From Pelagihabitans sp965238025 (lineage in GTDB: Bacteria > Bacteroidota > Bacteroidia > Flavobacteriales > Flavobacteriaceae): a stretch of 64,000 nucleotides of DNA. The notes under the pieces were generated by a model, which worked only from the letters and a program-made list of their open reading frames with translations, ran no database searches and was not told where the DNA came from. Position 1 is the stretch's first letter. Every line of letters starts with the position of its first letter. The translations under genes were made by a program, and so were the position numbers. This document shows positions 17,300 to 26,552 of the stretch, in pieces. The stretch lies in assembly GCA_965238025.1 (NCBI GenBank), contig OZ250162.1:3720001-3784000 (forward strand), in the 5' to 3' direction.

Positions 17300-17905
17300 A
17301 TGAGTTGGATTAAAACAATAGATTTTGAGAAAGCCGAAGGCAAACTAAAACGTCTTTACCATAGGGTAAAAGGACCTGATAATAATGTGGATAATGTTTT
17401 GAAGATACATAGCCTTCGCCCACATACGCTTGAGGGACACATGGTTTTATATAAAGCTGTATTACACCATTCGGGAAATACCTTGCCCAAATGGTATCTG
17501 GAAGCTTTAGGATGCTATGTAAGCCATATGAACAACTGCCACTATTGTTTGGAGCACCATTTTGCCGGATTACAACGACTTTTAAATGATGATGTCAAAG
17601 CAAAACAGTTTTTGGAAGCTGTCAAGAACGATACCTTAGACTCTTTCTTTGATGCCAAGTTTGCTGGAGGCACTTCATACGCCAAGAAACTGACCTTAAA
17701 TGTACAAGCTGTTGTAGAAGAAGATTTTAACAATCTAAAAGACGCTGGATTCTCTGAGGGCGAGATATTGGAAATAAATCAAGTTGTGAGTTATTTCAAT
17801 TATGTAAACCGAAGTGTAGTTGGCTTAGGAGCAAGCACGCGGGGCGATATTTTAGGCCTCTCCCCTAACCAAAATGATGATCCTGATAATTGGGGGCATG
17901 CTTAA
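17300..17905 (+). CDS. AhpD-like peroxidase-related protein (carboxymuconolactone decarboxylase family)
   Basis: 201 residues. The AhpD core motif NNCHYCLEHH gives the CxxC pair C80/C83 and the following His, the thiol-based peroxidase/reductase site. The surroundings (MVLYKAVLHHSGNTLPKWYLEALGCYVSHMNNC) match the peroxidase-related CMD subgroup. It probably detoxifies peroxide or accepts electrons from a thiol partner. It is divergent from the MoxR gene and followed by a bidirectional terminator. Confidence 0.9.
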   Translation: MSWIKTIDFEKAEGKLKRLYHRVKGPDNNVDNVLKIHSLRPHTLEGHMVLYKAVLHHSGNTLPKWYLEALGCYVSHMNNCHYCLEHHFAGLQRLLNDDVKAKQFLEAVKNDTLDSFFDAKFAGGTSYAKKLTLNVQAVVEEDFNNLKDAGFSEGEILEINQVVSYFNYVNRSVVGLGASTRGDILGLSPNQNDDPDNWGHA

Positions 17906-17934
17906 TAAGAGCTTTTTAGAACAGCATAGGGAAT

Positions 17935-17965
17935 AAAAAAACCGCCCTATTAAAGGCGGTTTTTA
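17935..17965. terminator. Bidirectional terminator
   Basis: A-rich run, then stem CCGCC / GGCGG with loop CTATTAAA, then TTTTT. With A and T runs on both sides it can serve the AhpD-like gene and the convergent T9SS surface protein gene. Confidence 0.85.
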
Positions 17966-17986
17966 AACTGTTATGATAAGGTTCGT

Positions 17987-20900
17987 TTATTTTACGATTA
18001 TCTGTTTGCTATCCGACCATGCATCACCATCCACCTTAATGATATAGTTTCCTGTGGCAAGGCTACCTAGTTGGTAATACAACTTTACCTTTCCTTGTTC
18101 GACATCAAAAGTTTGTGTTGGGCCTATTTTCCTTCCATTAAAATTATATAGACTAACACGAACCGTTTCTTTTCGCGAAACCAATTCTGGTATCTTACCA
18201 CTTAATTCATTATCCATTAAGGACCCATCACTTTCTGTGCTGACCTCTAAAGTAAGCTCAGTACCACTCGCAGCTGGCATTGGATATACGGCATCTACCG
18301 AAGAAGTATTACTTGTTCTAGTTCCGTTATCGCCGCAACCTTCGTCAGGAAAATTCAAGGTAAATACTGTAGCGCCAGTGCAACCAGTGGGGGCAACCCA
18401 TGTAACCCTATACGCTCCGAAATCCTCGGCTTTGAGATCTAGTCTTTCAATTCTATTGTTACCGCCGTAGATTCCACTTCCTGCCTCTTGAACGATAATT
18501 TCGCCATTGGGAAGCTCAAAGGTGAAGGTCCATTGATTGTAGTTCTGGCCATGGGATACTCCTAGAACATCTATTTCAGGATCAAACATCCACAGATAAA
18601 AATTATCCCCTAGGCAAGCAGCTGTTTCATAACCAGGAGTATACTGCCCCGGATTATCTCGCGGTAATATCTTAAATGCCGGTTCAATACCGCAAGCATT
18701 GGTAACCTCAACGGTTACAGAATCTTCCGCCATACAACCTAAGGTATTCACTACCGTTACCGAATAGGTAGTAGTAGTTTCAGGGGTAACGGTAATTGAT
18801 ACGGTTGTCTCACCCGTTGACCATAAAATTTCATCGGAATCACTAGCGCCAATAACGGTCAGCGCTGTGCTATCTCCCGAATTGATCGTAACGTCTAAGC
18901 CAGCATCAATAGCAACTAATTCTACCTCAACGGTAAATGACAATTCTTCTGAACAATCGGCGATAGTATTATCTGAAATAATTACGGTATAGGTAGTGGT
19001 TTCTTTTGGAGAAACTTTGATCGAGGCCGTTGTCTCGCCTGTACTCCATAAATAGGTGTTTCCGCCTGAGGCCGTAAGCATTGCTTCTTCATCCAAACAA
19101 ATCGCTTTATCACCCTCAACTGCCGGATTTATAGCACAAAGAGCAACAATACCTGCATCAATAGTAAAATCATCCAAGTTATCTACGGTAAAGCAAGGTG
19201 TAACACCATTTGGGTTGGCATCGGAATCCAAAGCATCATCACCTGAATCGGCACTCGTAAATGCATACCCATCAGGTAGGTCACCAAATACGATTTGATA
19301 CGTTCCTGGACAAACCTCGAACGAATATTCACCTCCATTGGCAGTTACAGTTTCTTCAAAGAAAATACCATCGCAACTGTTTAAGGTAACGCTAATACCA
19401 TCAACACCAAGCTCGCCTTCATCCTGCAAGCCATTTCTATTGGTATCGTCAAAGACAAAGTCACCGATGCTTACTTTTTCTAAAATGTTTACCTCAACAG
19501 TATCGCTAGCTTCACAACCAATACAGTTTGTAACGGTAACGGTGTACGTTCCCGATTCAGAAACTTCGATGGTTTCTTGATCGTTGGCACCCACTATAGT
19601 ACCATCTGTAGTACTCCATAGGAAGGTTACCTCTTCTGTTTGTTGCTCGTCGCAATCCCCCAAAGGAATATTGACGTCTCCCCTACTGTAATATCCATTT
19701 CCTCCGCTTAGGTCAAACCAGCCTGACGCACCAAATCCAGATCTGGTAACATCGGCACCGATTCCGATTTGGAAAGACGGTCCCATGGACGTTGCGTAGA
19801 ACGTACCGTGATTTTGTGATACAATCGTTCCGTTTAGAGTTGGGTAGTATTCAAAACCTGCTATTTCTTGATCAGCACCACAAGAATGTTCTTTAGGGCT
19901 GTTTACCGGAGCATTTGTCGTACGGCCGCTGTATAGCATATCTACTTCTATAACATCCAAACCATTTGAAGCTGTTGCGGTATAACGCGCGGTACCGTCG
20001 CTAAAGGTTTCGAAATTTTGTGAAGTTGCCTGAAATTTTCTTTCCGACACTGGTCCGCTTGGTACAAACAGATATACTTCTTCAGAACTACCACCACACT
20101 TTGCGGTATCCAAGACAGGGTAAACGCAGGCCGCGGCGCATTCATTATTGTTTTCGTATGTTGCCGTCAACTGAATGTTTTCATCAGTGCATTCCTCAAC
20201 ATCGGCACCCGCATCAACAGTAACATCACAGTCCAATTCACAAGCAGAAAAAAGACTTATTTCATCTAAATCCCATGCAGAAACGGTTGCGCCATTGCCT
20301 ACTGGGCTATAACTAAATAATTCAAAAGTGAAAGTGCTCGTCATACCTGCATCTACCATAAAACCGTCATTTTTGGTAAAATCAAAGGATGAGGTTTCCC
20401 AAGATTGTGTGGTTGGTATATCGCTCTCCCTAAAGATCTCTTGACCGTCTTTAAGTACACGGATCCCAAATTTTGTCGGGTAATTGTTCGGGCCCGTATT
20501 TGAACCGGAAACGATACTGGACGTCCATAGGTAGTTTTCTGGTGCAAGCTGCTTGAATGAAATCCCCTCTAAACGGGATTTTTTTCCATTATCTCCGCTC
20601 AATTCCACATCAAAGCGAATCGCCAGGGTATGACCCGCAGTGTAGTCGGTGTCCAAGCTAGATTGAAAACATGCTGCATATCCTGCATTTCCATCTTCAT
20701 CATCTGTACAGGAGTGTTTCCCGGAATCCCGATAAATCTGGCCCCCAGAAATGGAAGAACATGAATTTAATGTGGTTGCCACAAATTCAGAATAATCCAT
20801 ATTCGAATTGTCTTCGGCAAAGGACCTACATTCGTTGAAATCGTAATGAACGGATTCTTGTGTTGCGCCAAAAGGGGCGTTCTGGGCATTCATTTGGGCT

Positions 20901-21001
20901 GTTGATCCAAAAAAGATAGCCAAAAGAAGAACGCTTGGGAACTTCAAATGGCTTTTGGAATCAATAATACTGTTTAATTTAAGGAGTAGTTTTTCTGCCA
21001 T
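17987..21001 (-). CDS. Large secreted surface protein with SdrD B-like domain and type IX secretion C-terminal signal
   Basis: 1004 residues. The N-terminal signal has its hydrophobic core at about residues 22-34. It is followed by a beta-rich domain and a segment with repeated Cys pairs. An SdrD B-like domain follows (SIGDFVFDDTNRNGLQDEGE, about residues 510-600). Two similar Ig-like repeats carry LWSTGETTASIKV and LWSTGETTVSITV, interleaved with TTTY(T/S)V strands. The last 75 residues (VRVSLYNFNGRKIG to NYIIKVDGDAWSDSKQIIVK) form a type A T9SS sorting domain, so it is probably exported by PorSS and anchored to the surface. The role may be adhesion or matrix. Confidence 0.88.
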   Translation of the reverse strand: MAEKLLLKLNSIIDSKSHLKFPSVLLLAIFFGSTAQMNAQNAPFGATQESVHYDFNECRSFAEDNSNMDYSEFVATTLNSCSSISGGQIYRDSGKHSCTDDEDGNAGYAACFQSSLDTDYTAGHTLAIRFDVELSGDNGKKSRLEGISFKQLAPENYLWTSSIVSGSNTGPNNYPTKFGIRVLKDGQEIFRESDIPTTQSWETSSFDFTKNDGFMVDAGMTSTFTFELFSYSPVGNGATVSAWDLDEISLFSACELDCDVTVDAGADVEECTDENIQLTATYENNNECAAACVYPVLDTAKCGGSSEEVYLFVPSGPVSERKFQATSQNFETFSDGTARYTATASNGLDVIEVDMLYSGRTTNAPVNSPKEHSCGADQEIAGFEYYPTLNGTIVSQNHGTFYATSMGPSFQIGIGADVTRSGFGASGWFDLSGGNGYYSRGDVNIPLGDCDEQQTEEVTFLWSTTDGTIVGANDQETIEVSESGTYTVTVTNCIGCEASDTVEVNILEKVSIGDFVFDDTNRNGLQDEGELGVDGISVTLNSCDGIFFEETVTANGGEYSFEVCPGTYQIVFGDLPDGYAFTSADSGDDALDSDANPNGVTPCFTVDNLDDFTIDAGIVALCAINPAVEGDKAICLDEEAMLTASGGNTYLWSTGETTASIKVSPKETTTYTVIISDNTIADCSEELSFTVEVELVAIDAGLDVTINSGDSTALTVIGASDSDEILWSTGETTVSITVTPETTTTYSVTVVNTLGCMAEDSVTVEVTNACGIEPAFKILPRDNPGQYTPGYETAACLGDNFYLWMFDPEIDVLGVSHGQNYNQWTFTFELPNGEIIVQEAGSGIYGGNNRIERLDLKAEDFGAYRVTWVAPTGCTGATVFTLNFPDEGCGDNGTRTSNTSSVDAVYPMPAASGTELTLEVSTESDGSLMDNELSGKIPELVSRKETVRVSLYNFNGRKIGPTQTFDVEQGKVKLYYQLGSLATGNYIIKVDGDAWSDSKQIIVK

Positions 21002-21341
21002 AACTTGCTAGGTTTATTTAATAGTTATTGGTTAACAATAAACGCAGTCAAATGGTAAAAAGAAGCAGGTCTTATTAATTCAAAAACGAATCAATGGATA
21101 AAGTGGGTCGGAGAAACCCAACATTGTTCACATTAATAAAACGGTAGCGTAATTTTAGACCAATAGACGTGTTTATTACAAATTATGCTACCAAATAAAC
21201 AACAGGGAAGTAGTAGTTTTTTATATGTTCGGTGAAATGCATGGTACTTTAGATATAGTAAGACACAAAAGACACTTATCGTAATTGGCTGCATTTCACC
21301 GGAAGGCGAATTGTTGGCCTTATTGGATATAGTGTTTGTTT
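21002..21341. promoter_or_regulatory. Intergenic region with a 12-bp perfect inverted repeat
   Basis: 340 bp between two minus-strand genes. CGGTGAAATGCA at 21230-21241 is repeated inverted as TGCATTTCACCG at 21290-21301, 48 bp apart. It lies downstream of the TonB receptor and about 230 bp upstream of the surface-protein start. It could be a long-loop mRNA structure at the receptor's 3' end, or a paired operator. No coding ORF or RNA gene is apparent. Confidence 0.5.
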
Positions 21342-23504
21342 TTATAGATTATCCAACTGGTTGCTCGTATTGTCCTTACTAATGGTCCAAAAGAAGCCAA
21401 CAAAAAAGAAGGTATCTGCAGTAGGCCTGATCGTTCTTCTATCAAACTGCCCCATTGTGTTGGGGAGGTCGGCATACTGATAGCCGTTTACATTATTAAA
21501 CCCAGCAACGTTACTAACCGAAAAGTAGAGTATTTTCTGTTGTGATATCAAATACGCCCAATTTACACTTAGGTTGTTGTACGCCCTGGTCTTTTCGGCA
21601 AGAAAATCGGAGGTATTCGGATTGTCGTAAGGTCTACCTGATCCAAAGTTATAAGAGAATCCTACTTGCGAACGCCAATCGGTAATGAAGTACTTAGTGA
21701 CTACCGACAGATTGTGCTTGGGAGCAAAGTTGGGCGTAGCCCTTTCCCGAAAGTTGCGGTAGTCGCGTTCCGTATCGAGATAGGAATAAGAGACCCAATA
21801 ATCCAAGTTCTTAATGCTTTTGTTATCCCTCCAAAAAACATCCAAACCAGTGGCGTATCCTCTTCCTAGGTTATTAAACTCAGAATCAAACTGCGCACGT
21901 GGTGTATTGTACTTGGTCAGTTTGTCATAATCTTTGTAATACGCCTCGGCCCTAAAAGTTTTGCCATCACCTGTATATTGATAGTTTAGGATGTAGTGGG
22001 AGGTTTTTTCGGTTTCCAAACTTTGATCGTACTTCAAATATTCGGTTAAGGGGTTCTGGTAAAAATCCCCGTAAGCCAGTGAGAATTGTCCGTTTGGACT
22101 GCTCTTATAGGCCAAGGAAAGTCGCGGCGAAAGCGTTAGATCTTCCAAAACATCGGAATACTCAGCACGGGCCCCGGCCTTCATCGCAAAACTGTTGCTA
22201 AAAAAGATATCGGCTTCCACAAAGCCGGCGGTTAGGTTATCTTTATAATTCGCATCAAAGCTGGCGCCATCTTCGGCGGTAAACGTTTCCTTATAGTCTG
22301 TTATAAAATGTTCGGCGCCGAAATTCAATTGAAACCGATTGCTAAAACTTTTTTTAAGTTTTACTTTTAAATGCGAGGCCGTCTCTTGGGCCTCAATTTC
22401 GTTTGTGTCGAATACAATATCATTCTTATCAGAAGATAGGCTGGCACCTACAGCTATGGTCCATTCCTTTTCCAAAAAGTGTTTGTAGGACGAATTTGCA
22501 TATAGGTTATTGTTTTTAAGGCCAAAACGAACGAAATCATCAAAGTTGATATCTTCTTGTTCAATATCCAGATTTGCGTGGTTAAAGCCTGTATAAAATT
22601 TAAATATGCTTTTTTCCTTTTTACTGCGAAATACGGCCTCTCCAGCAATAGATTCATAGGGTTTATTCCAACGTGCGCCTTGATCATTGGGCACCAACCA
22701 TTGGTATGGGGCCAGGTTAATGTAGGAAGTATTTACGCTTAGCGATTCATCGCCCCAAATTTTGGTATGCCCAAGAGATCCACCTACTGACATGATACCG
22801 ATATCCGTTTTTTCCTGGTCCGGAACGTCGGTGGTGTTCAATAGCAATACGCTGGAAAGGGCTTGACCATATTCTGCGGAATATCCCCCGGTGCTAAAGG
22901 TAATCCCCTTAAAAAGAAAGGGAGAAAAACGCCCACGGGTAGGAATATTGTTCGCTGTGGCATTAAAGGGTTGAAATACCCGCAAACCATCTATAAAAAC
23001 CTGTGTTTCCCCAGCTTCCCCCCCACGTACAAAGAGTCGCCCATCTTCGCTAACGGTCGTGGTGCCGGGCAGGGTCTGTAAGGCCGCCACAAAATCCCCT
23101 GCTGCACCGGCCGTAGTCACAATGTCTAAAGGTTTTAAAACGGAAACTTTGGAATTGTCCCCCGCTTGAAAACTTCCTGCGGTCAGGGTCACACCTGTAA
23201 GTTCGTTAATGGCTTCCCGAAGTTCGATCTTTAAATCCTTAAAATAAGAAACATCGCCTGCCTGCATATACGTATCGTAGGATAGCATGGACACAATCAG
23301 GTTTTGGGTTCCCGTTTCCGAGGTTTCAAAACGGAACGCTCCATTTTCATCTGACGAGGTACCGTCATAGGTTCCTTCCAAATAAATGTTTGCCCCTTCA
23401 ATGGCATTTCCTTTGCTATCGGTAACAAGCCCTGAGATTTCGGTTTGGGAAACTACCAGTAAGGAGCAAAATAAAAATGTAATTGTTAGGATCGGGTTTT
23501 TCAT
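21342..23504 (-). CDS. TonB-dependent outer-membrane receptor with carboxypeptidase-like regulatory domain
   Basis: 720 residues. A signal peptide is followed by a CarboxypepD_reg-like domain (EISGLVTDSKGNAIEGANIYL) at about residues 22-105. The plug domain follows (LQTLPGTTTVSEDGRLFVRGGEAGETQVFIDG). The remainder is a 22-strand-type barrel with alternating aromatic strands, ending in a C-terminal strand of the TFFFVGFFW type. It imports an unknown ligand with TonB/ExbBD. It is smaller than SusC-type receptors and has no SusD partner here. The neighbouring divergent DUF2141 gene is a frequent companion of this receptor type in Flavobacteriia. Confidence 0.9.
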   Translation of the reverse strand: MKNPILTITFLFCSLLVVSQTEISGLVTDSKGNAIEGANIYLEGTYDGTSSDENGAFRFETSETGTQNLIVSMLSYDTYMQAGDVSYFKDLKIELREAINELTGVTLTAGSFQAGDNSKVSVLKPLDIVTTAGAAGDFVAALQTLPGTTTVSEDGRLFVRGGEAGETQVFIDGLRVFQPFNATANNIPTRGRFSPFLFKGITFSTGGYSAEYGQALSSVLLLNTTDVPDQEKTDIGIMSVGGSLGHTKIWGDESLSVNTSYINLAPYQWLVPNDQGARWNKPYESIAGEAVFRSKKEKSIFKFYTGFNHANLDIEQEDINFDDFVRFGLKNNNLYANSSYKHFLEKEWTIAVGASLSSDKNDIVFDTNEIEAQETASHLKVKLKKSFSNRFQLNFGAEHFITDYKETFTAEDGASFDANYKDNLTAGFVEADIFFSNSFAMKAGARAEYSDVLEDLTLSPRLSLAYKSSPNGQFSLAYGDFYQNPLTEYLKYDQSLETEKTSHYILNYQYTGDGKTFRAEAYYKDYDKLTKYNTPRAQFDSEFNNLGRGYATGLDVFWRDNKSIKNLDYWVSYSYLDTERDYRNFRERATPNFAPKHNLSVVTKYFITDWRSQVGFSYNFGSGRPYDNPNTSDFLAEKTRAYNNLSVNWAYLISQQKILYFSVSNVAGFNNVNGYQYADLPNTMGQFDRRTIRPTADTFFFVGFFWTISKDNTSNQLDNL

Positions 23505-23558
23505 GGGTGTTCGTTTTTTGCTGATTCTTTTTATTTGATTGATACCGCAAAAATGAAA

Positions 23559-23597
23559 ACAGTTGGGAAAGCAACAAAAAGGGTATGACCCAACTGT
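23559..23597. promoter_or_regulatory. 9-bp inverted repeat upstream of TonB receptor
   Basis: ACAGTTGGG (23559-23567) and CCCAACTGT (23589-23597) are a perfect inverted repeat with a 21-bp spacer, 55-93 bp upstream of the receptor start. The location fits a regulator-binding pair or a leader hairpin. No known consensus was recognised. Confidence 0.4.
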
Positions 23598-23717
23598 ATG
23601 ATTTTAAGGCTGAATTGAAGTCCAATTTCCGATTTACAATTCGGAGGCAAAAAACCACAATTCGGTCATATGCATTTCTCTTTCCTGTTGAGACATAGCA
23701 TCTTTGGGATATCAATA

Positions 23718-23743
23718 ACGGATTTCCGTCTACACGGAAATGA
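23718..23743 (-). repeat. GNAG-loop palindromic repeat, copy A
   Basis: Perfect 8-bp stem ATTTCCGT / ACGGAAAT; on the minus strand the loop is GTAG and the left edge is GTC. It belongs to the same 26-bp family as 31188-31213 and 50144-50169. It lies about 20 bp upstream of the DUF2141 start codon, in its likely 5' leader. Confidence 0.65.
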
Positions 23744-23761
23744 CATTAAAACCATTTACTT

Positions 23762-24181
23762 ATGAAAAAATTAGGACTTTTTATTACAGCATTGCTTTTA
23801 ACGTTTGGGGCGATGGCCCAAGACGAAAAGGGAGTTACGCTAAACGTAACCATTGAAAACGTACTTATTGAAGGAGGAACCATCATGGCGGGACTTCATA
23901 CGGCCGATAGTTTTATGAAGACCGATGGGGTTGCAAATACCAGCGCAGCGGGAACAAGGGGTGAAGTTACCTTGACCTTTGAGAATGTTGCACCCGGAAC
24001 TTATGCGATCATGGTCATGCACGACGCCAATGATAATGGGCGAATGGACCGCGAGGCAAATGGCATGCCCACAGAAAACTATGCCACCACCGGAGTTTTA
24101 AACCTTTATGGCCCTCCGGTATTTGAAGATGCTAAATTTGAAGTAGGAGCTACCGACCAAGAAATCAGCATACGGTTTTAG
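23762..24181 (+). CDS. DUF2141 domain secreted protein
   Basis: 139 residues with a signal peptide (MKKLGLFITALLLTFGAMAQ). The beta-sandwich DUF2141 pattern is clear: LNVTIENVLIEGGTIMAGLH, VTLTFENVAPGTYAIMVMHDANDNGRMD and the terminal FEVGATDQEISIRF. The acidic DANDNGRMD loop may bind Ca2+. It is periplasmic or outer-membrane associated. It is divergent from the TonB receptor gene and ends in a strong terminator. It may act with the receptor as an accessory ligand-binding protein; this is inferred from position only. Confidence 0.88.
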   Translation: MKKLGLFITALLLTFGAMAQDEKGVTLNVTIENVLIEGGTIMAGLHTADSFMKTDGVANTSAAGTRGEVTLTFENVAPGTYAIMVMHDANDNGRMDREANGMPTENYATTGVLNLYGPPVFEDAKFEVGATDQEISIRF

Positions 24182-24220
24182 GGTTCCAAAAGAAAAACAA
24201 TATTCATCAATCAATACACC

Positions 24221-24250
24221 AAAAGGCTTCCTCTGCGGGGAGCCTTTTTT
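24221..24250 (+). terminator. Rho-independent terminator after the DUF2141 gene
   Basis: Stem AAAAGGCT-CC / GG-AGCCTTTT with a short loop TCTGC, followed by a run of T. Located 40 bp after the stop codon. Confidence 0.85.
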
Positions 24251-24407
24251 ATTTACCGGCAATCAGCTAAAATATTTTACTGTTATAGTATCTTCTTACA
24301 AAGGGCTATATTCGTAATACAAGCATCTTAGAAATGTAGTTGCTCATAACTATATACAATTGTTGCCAATAGTAGCCCAACCACCAGACAGTAACATTTC
24401 GTTAAAA

Positions 24408-25328
24408 ATGAAAATTTTAGATAAAAAAATACAGCTCGATTACCAAAACAGAATTAATCGAGTTTTTAAATATATTGACGAAAATCTGGACACCGATCTT
24501 TCCTTGCATACCGTTTCCGAAATTGCCTTTTTTTCGCCCTACCATTTTCATCGGGTCTTTAAGTATGTTACCCAAGAAACCTTAAAGGAATACATTACCA
24601 GGCGCAGAATTGAAAAGTCTGTGCTGGAGTTGATCCACAGAGATGTTGGCATAACTGAAATAGCCACCAAATACGGGTTTCATGATGCCTCTTCATTCAC
24701 TAGGGCCTTTAAAAAATATTATGGCCTAAGCCCGACAGCATTTAGAAAACAGAACCCAAACGAGTTTAGCAAGATTCGTCAATTGGAAAGCAAGAATGGT
24801 CAAGCCTACCCCGACCATGAAAAATATATTTGCATCATTGATAACCTTAAAAAATGGATAGAAATGAATGCAAAAATTGAAATTAAAGACACTCCCCAAT
24901 TGAATCTTGCGGGGATAACACATCTTGGGATAAACGGTGTGGAGCATACCTTTGAAAAGCTTATAAAGTGGGCAAATGCAAAAGGCCTATTGCAAGACCC
25001 GGAAGCTAAACTAGGCAGGCTTTTCTACGACAGTATTAAAGTTACCGAGGCGAACAAGGTACGTATGAGTATATTTCTAACTACTAATGAACCCTTTGAA
25101 ACTGAAGAAGAGGTTTATAAGTTGACCATTAATAGCGGGAAATGTATTGTTGGGCGTTTTGAAATCACCCCAAATGAATTTGAAAAATCTTGGACAGGTC
25201 TTTTTATTTGGATGAATGAAAACGGCTATAAAAAGAATGCTGAAAACCCTTTTGAAATTTATCACAATGATTTTCAGGAGCATCCGGAAAACAAATTCAT
25301 AGTGGATCTCTATATCCCGATTGAATAG
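24408..25328 (+). CDS. AraC-family regulator with GyrI-like effector domain
   Basis: 306 residues from ATG 24408; an in-frame TTG 16 codons upstream gives no recognisable extension. The N-terminus is a double-HTH AraC domain (INRVFKYIDENLDTDLSL, FFSPYHFHRVFK, VGITEIATKYGFHDASSFTRAFKKYYGLSP). The C-terminal half (about 155-306) matches a GyrI/BmrR-like small-molecule-binding fold (LNLAGITHLGINGVEHTFEKL, EVYKLTINSGKCIVGRFEI, VDLYIPIE). The layout is that of SoxS/Rob-like and multidrug-responsive regulators. The target genes are unknown. Confidence 0.92.
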   Translation: MKILDKKIQLDYQNRINRVFKYIDENLDTDLSLHTVSEIAFFSPYHFHRVFKYVTQETLKEYITRRRIEKSVLELIHRDVGITEIATKYGFHDASSFTRAFKKYYGLSPTAFRKQNPNEFSKIRQLESKNGQAYPDHEKYICIIDNLKKWIEMNAKIEIKDTPQLNLAGITHLGINGVEHTFEKLIKWANAKGLLQDPEAKLGRLFYDSIKVTEANKVRMSIFLTTNEPFETEEEVYKLTINSGKCIVGRFEITPNEFEKSWTGLFIWMNENGYKKNAENPFEIYHNDFQEHPENKFIVDLYIPIE

Positions 25329-25355
25329 CAATCAATACACAACGTTAAAAAAGAG

Positions 25356-25393
25356 CTAAATAAGCACTAATTAAAAGCTTAGTGCTTATTTTA
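25356..25393 (+). terminator. Terminator-like hairpin after the AraC gene
   Basis: Perfect 13-bp arms AAATAAGCACTAA (25358-25370) and TTAGTGCTTATTT (25379-25391) with an 8-nt loop; the descending arm ends in a T-rich run. Confidence 0.75.
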
Positions 25394-25465
25394 ATGAACG
25401 CCACACTTTTATCCCCAAACGACGAGTGGATTTTTAGATGATAAGGCGAACATAGCTAACCACAA

Positions 25466-26407
25466 ATGAGATACCTAAAACCCTTATTATTGTCACTCCT
25501 ACTTTTGGCATGCAAAGCTACCCTACCGACCAATTATGTGCTCTATGAAAAAGACTTGGTTCCTGAAGGTATTGCCTATTCATCAAAAAAAGATGCCTTT
25601 TATTTGACCAGTGTGGCCAAATCAAAAATCATTGCCGTAGATCGGAAAACCGGGCAACAAACCGATTTTATTGCTCCCAATGCATTTGGGTACCAACCCG
25701 GGGTGGGTATTTGGGTAGATGATGAACGGGACTTGATACATGCGCTTGGTGGCTACTATATGCTTCCCGATTCGCTTTCCTCCTTATACACTTTTGATAT
25801 CGACACCCAAAAGCTTTTAAAACGCTATGATCTGCCGGGCCAGCATTTTTTAAACGATCTGGTGGTCGACACCAAGGGAAATAGCTACCTGACCGATTCT
25901 AAAGACCAGTCTATCTTTCTTTTAAAAGACAAAGCTGATGCGTTGGAGTTGTTTTACAAATCCCCAGAAATTGAATTCCCAAATGGCATTGCCATTTCAG
26001 GTGATGACACCAAGCTTTATATTGCCTCCTTCGCCACAGGGGTACGGGTGATGGACATCGCATCTAAACAACTCTTAAACGAAACAGACCCTCTCAATAG
26101 TTCCCAAGGTATAGACGGCTTGGAGTTTTACAAGGGCCATTTGTACGCCATCCAAAATGGTGTGGAGGCCAATGGTTTCAATTTTAGAAAGTTGCTCTTG
26201 AACGAAGCGCAGGATAAAATTGTGGGGGTCGAAATCATTGATAGCAATAACCCAGAACTTTACGTACCGCTCACTTTTTGCTTTGCAGGGAGCAAGGCGG
26301 TGGTAATCGGGAATTCTAATCTGGGACATTTAGATCAGAAAACCTTGCAATTTGCGGAATCGGATACGATTCCCAAAACAAAATTATTGGTCTACGACAT
26401 TGATTAA
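25466..26407 (+). CDS. SMP-30/gluconolactonase-like beta-propeller lipoprotein
   Basis: 313 residues. The lipobox LLLAC (Cys at about residue 17) follows a hydrophobic signal, so it is a lipoprotein. The body is a beta-propeller: YEKDLVPEGIAYSSKKDAFYL, GVGIWVDDERDLIHAL, LNDLVVDTKGNSYLTDSKD, FPNGIAISGDDTKLYIA and GIDGLEFYKGHLYAI, corresponding to blades of the SMP-30/LRE-like fold. E, N and D in the P(E/N)G and NDL motifs are the expected metal ligands. It could be a lactonase or a binding propeller. It is followed 145 bp later by the hybrid kinase gene. Confidence 0.85.
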   Translation: MRYLKPLLLSLLLLACKATLPTNYVLYEKDLVPEGIAYSSKKDAFYLTSVAKSKIIAVDRKTGQQTDFIAPNAFGYQPGVGIWVDDERDLIHALGGYYMLPDSLSSLYTFDIDTQKLLKRYDLPGQHFLNDLVVDTKGNSYLTDSKDQSIFLLKDKADALELFYKSPEIEFPNGIAISGDDTKLYIASFATGVRVMDIASKQLLNETDPLNSSQGIDGLEFYKGHLYAIQNGVEANGFNFRKLLLNEAQDKIVGVEIIDSNNPELYVPLTFCFAGSKAVVIGNSNLGHLDQKTLQFAESDTIPKTKLLVYDID

Positions 26408-26552
26408 TAAAAGTAGAATACCTAGAAGGCCCCATCTCTCCCTGGCAGTTTTTTGGGATGTACTGCAATGAGCTGTTCATTTTGAATATAGAACATTAAA
26501 CAGTACATTTAAATTATAGTTTCAACGAACGAGCCGTTCCCCCAATCAAACA

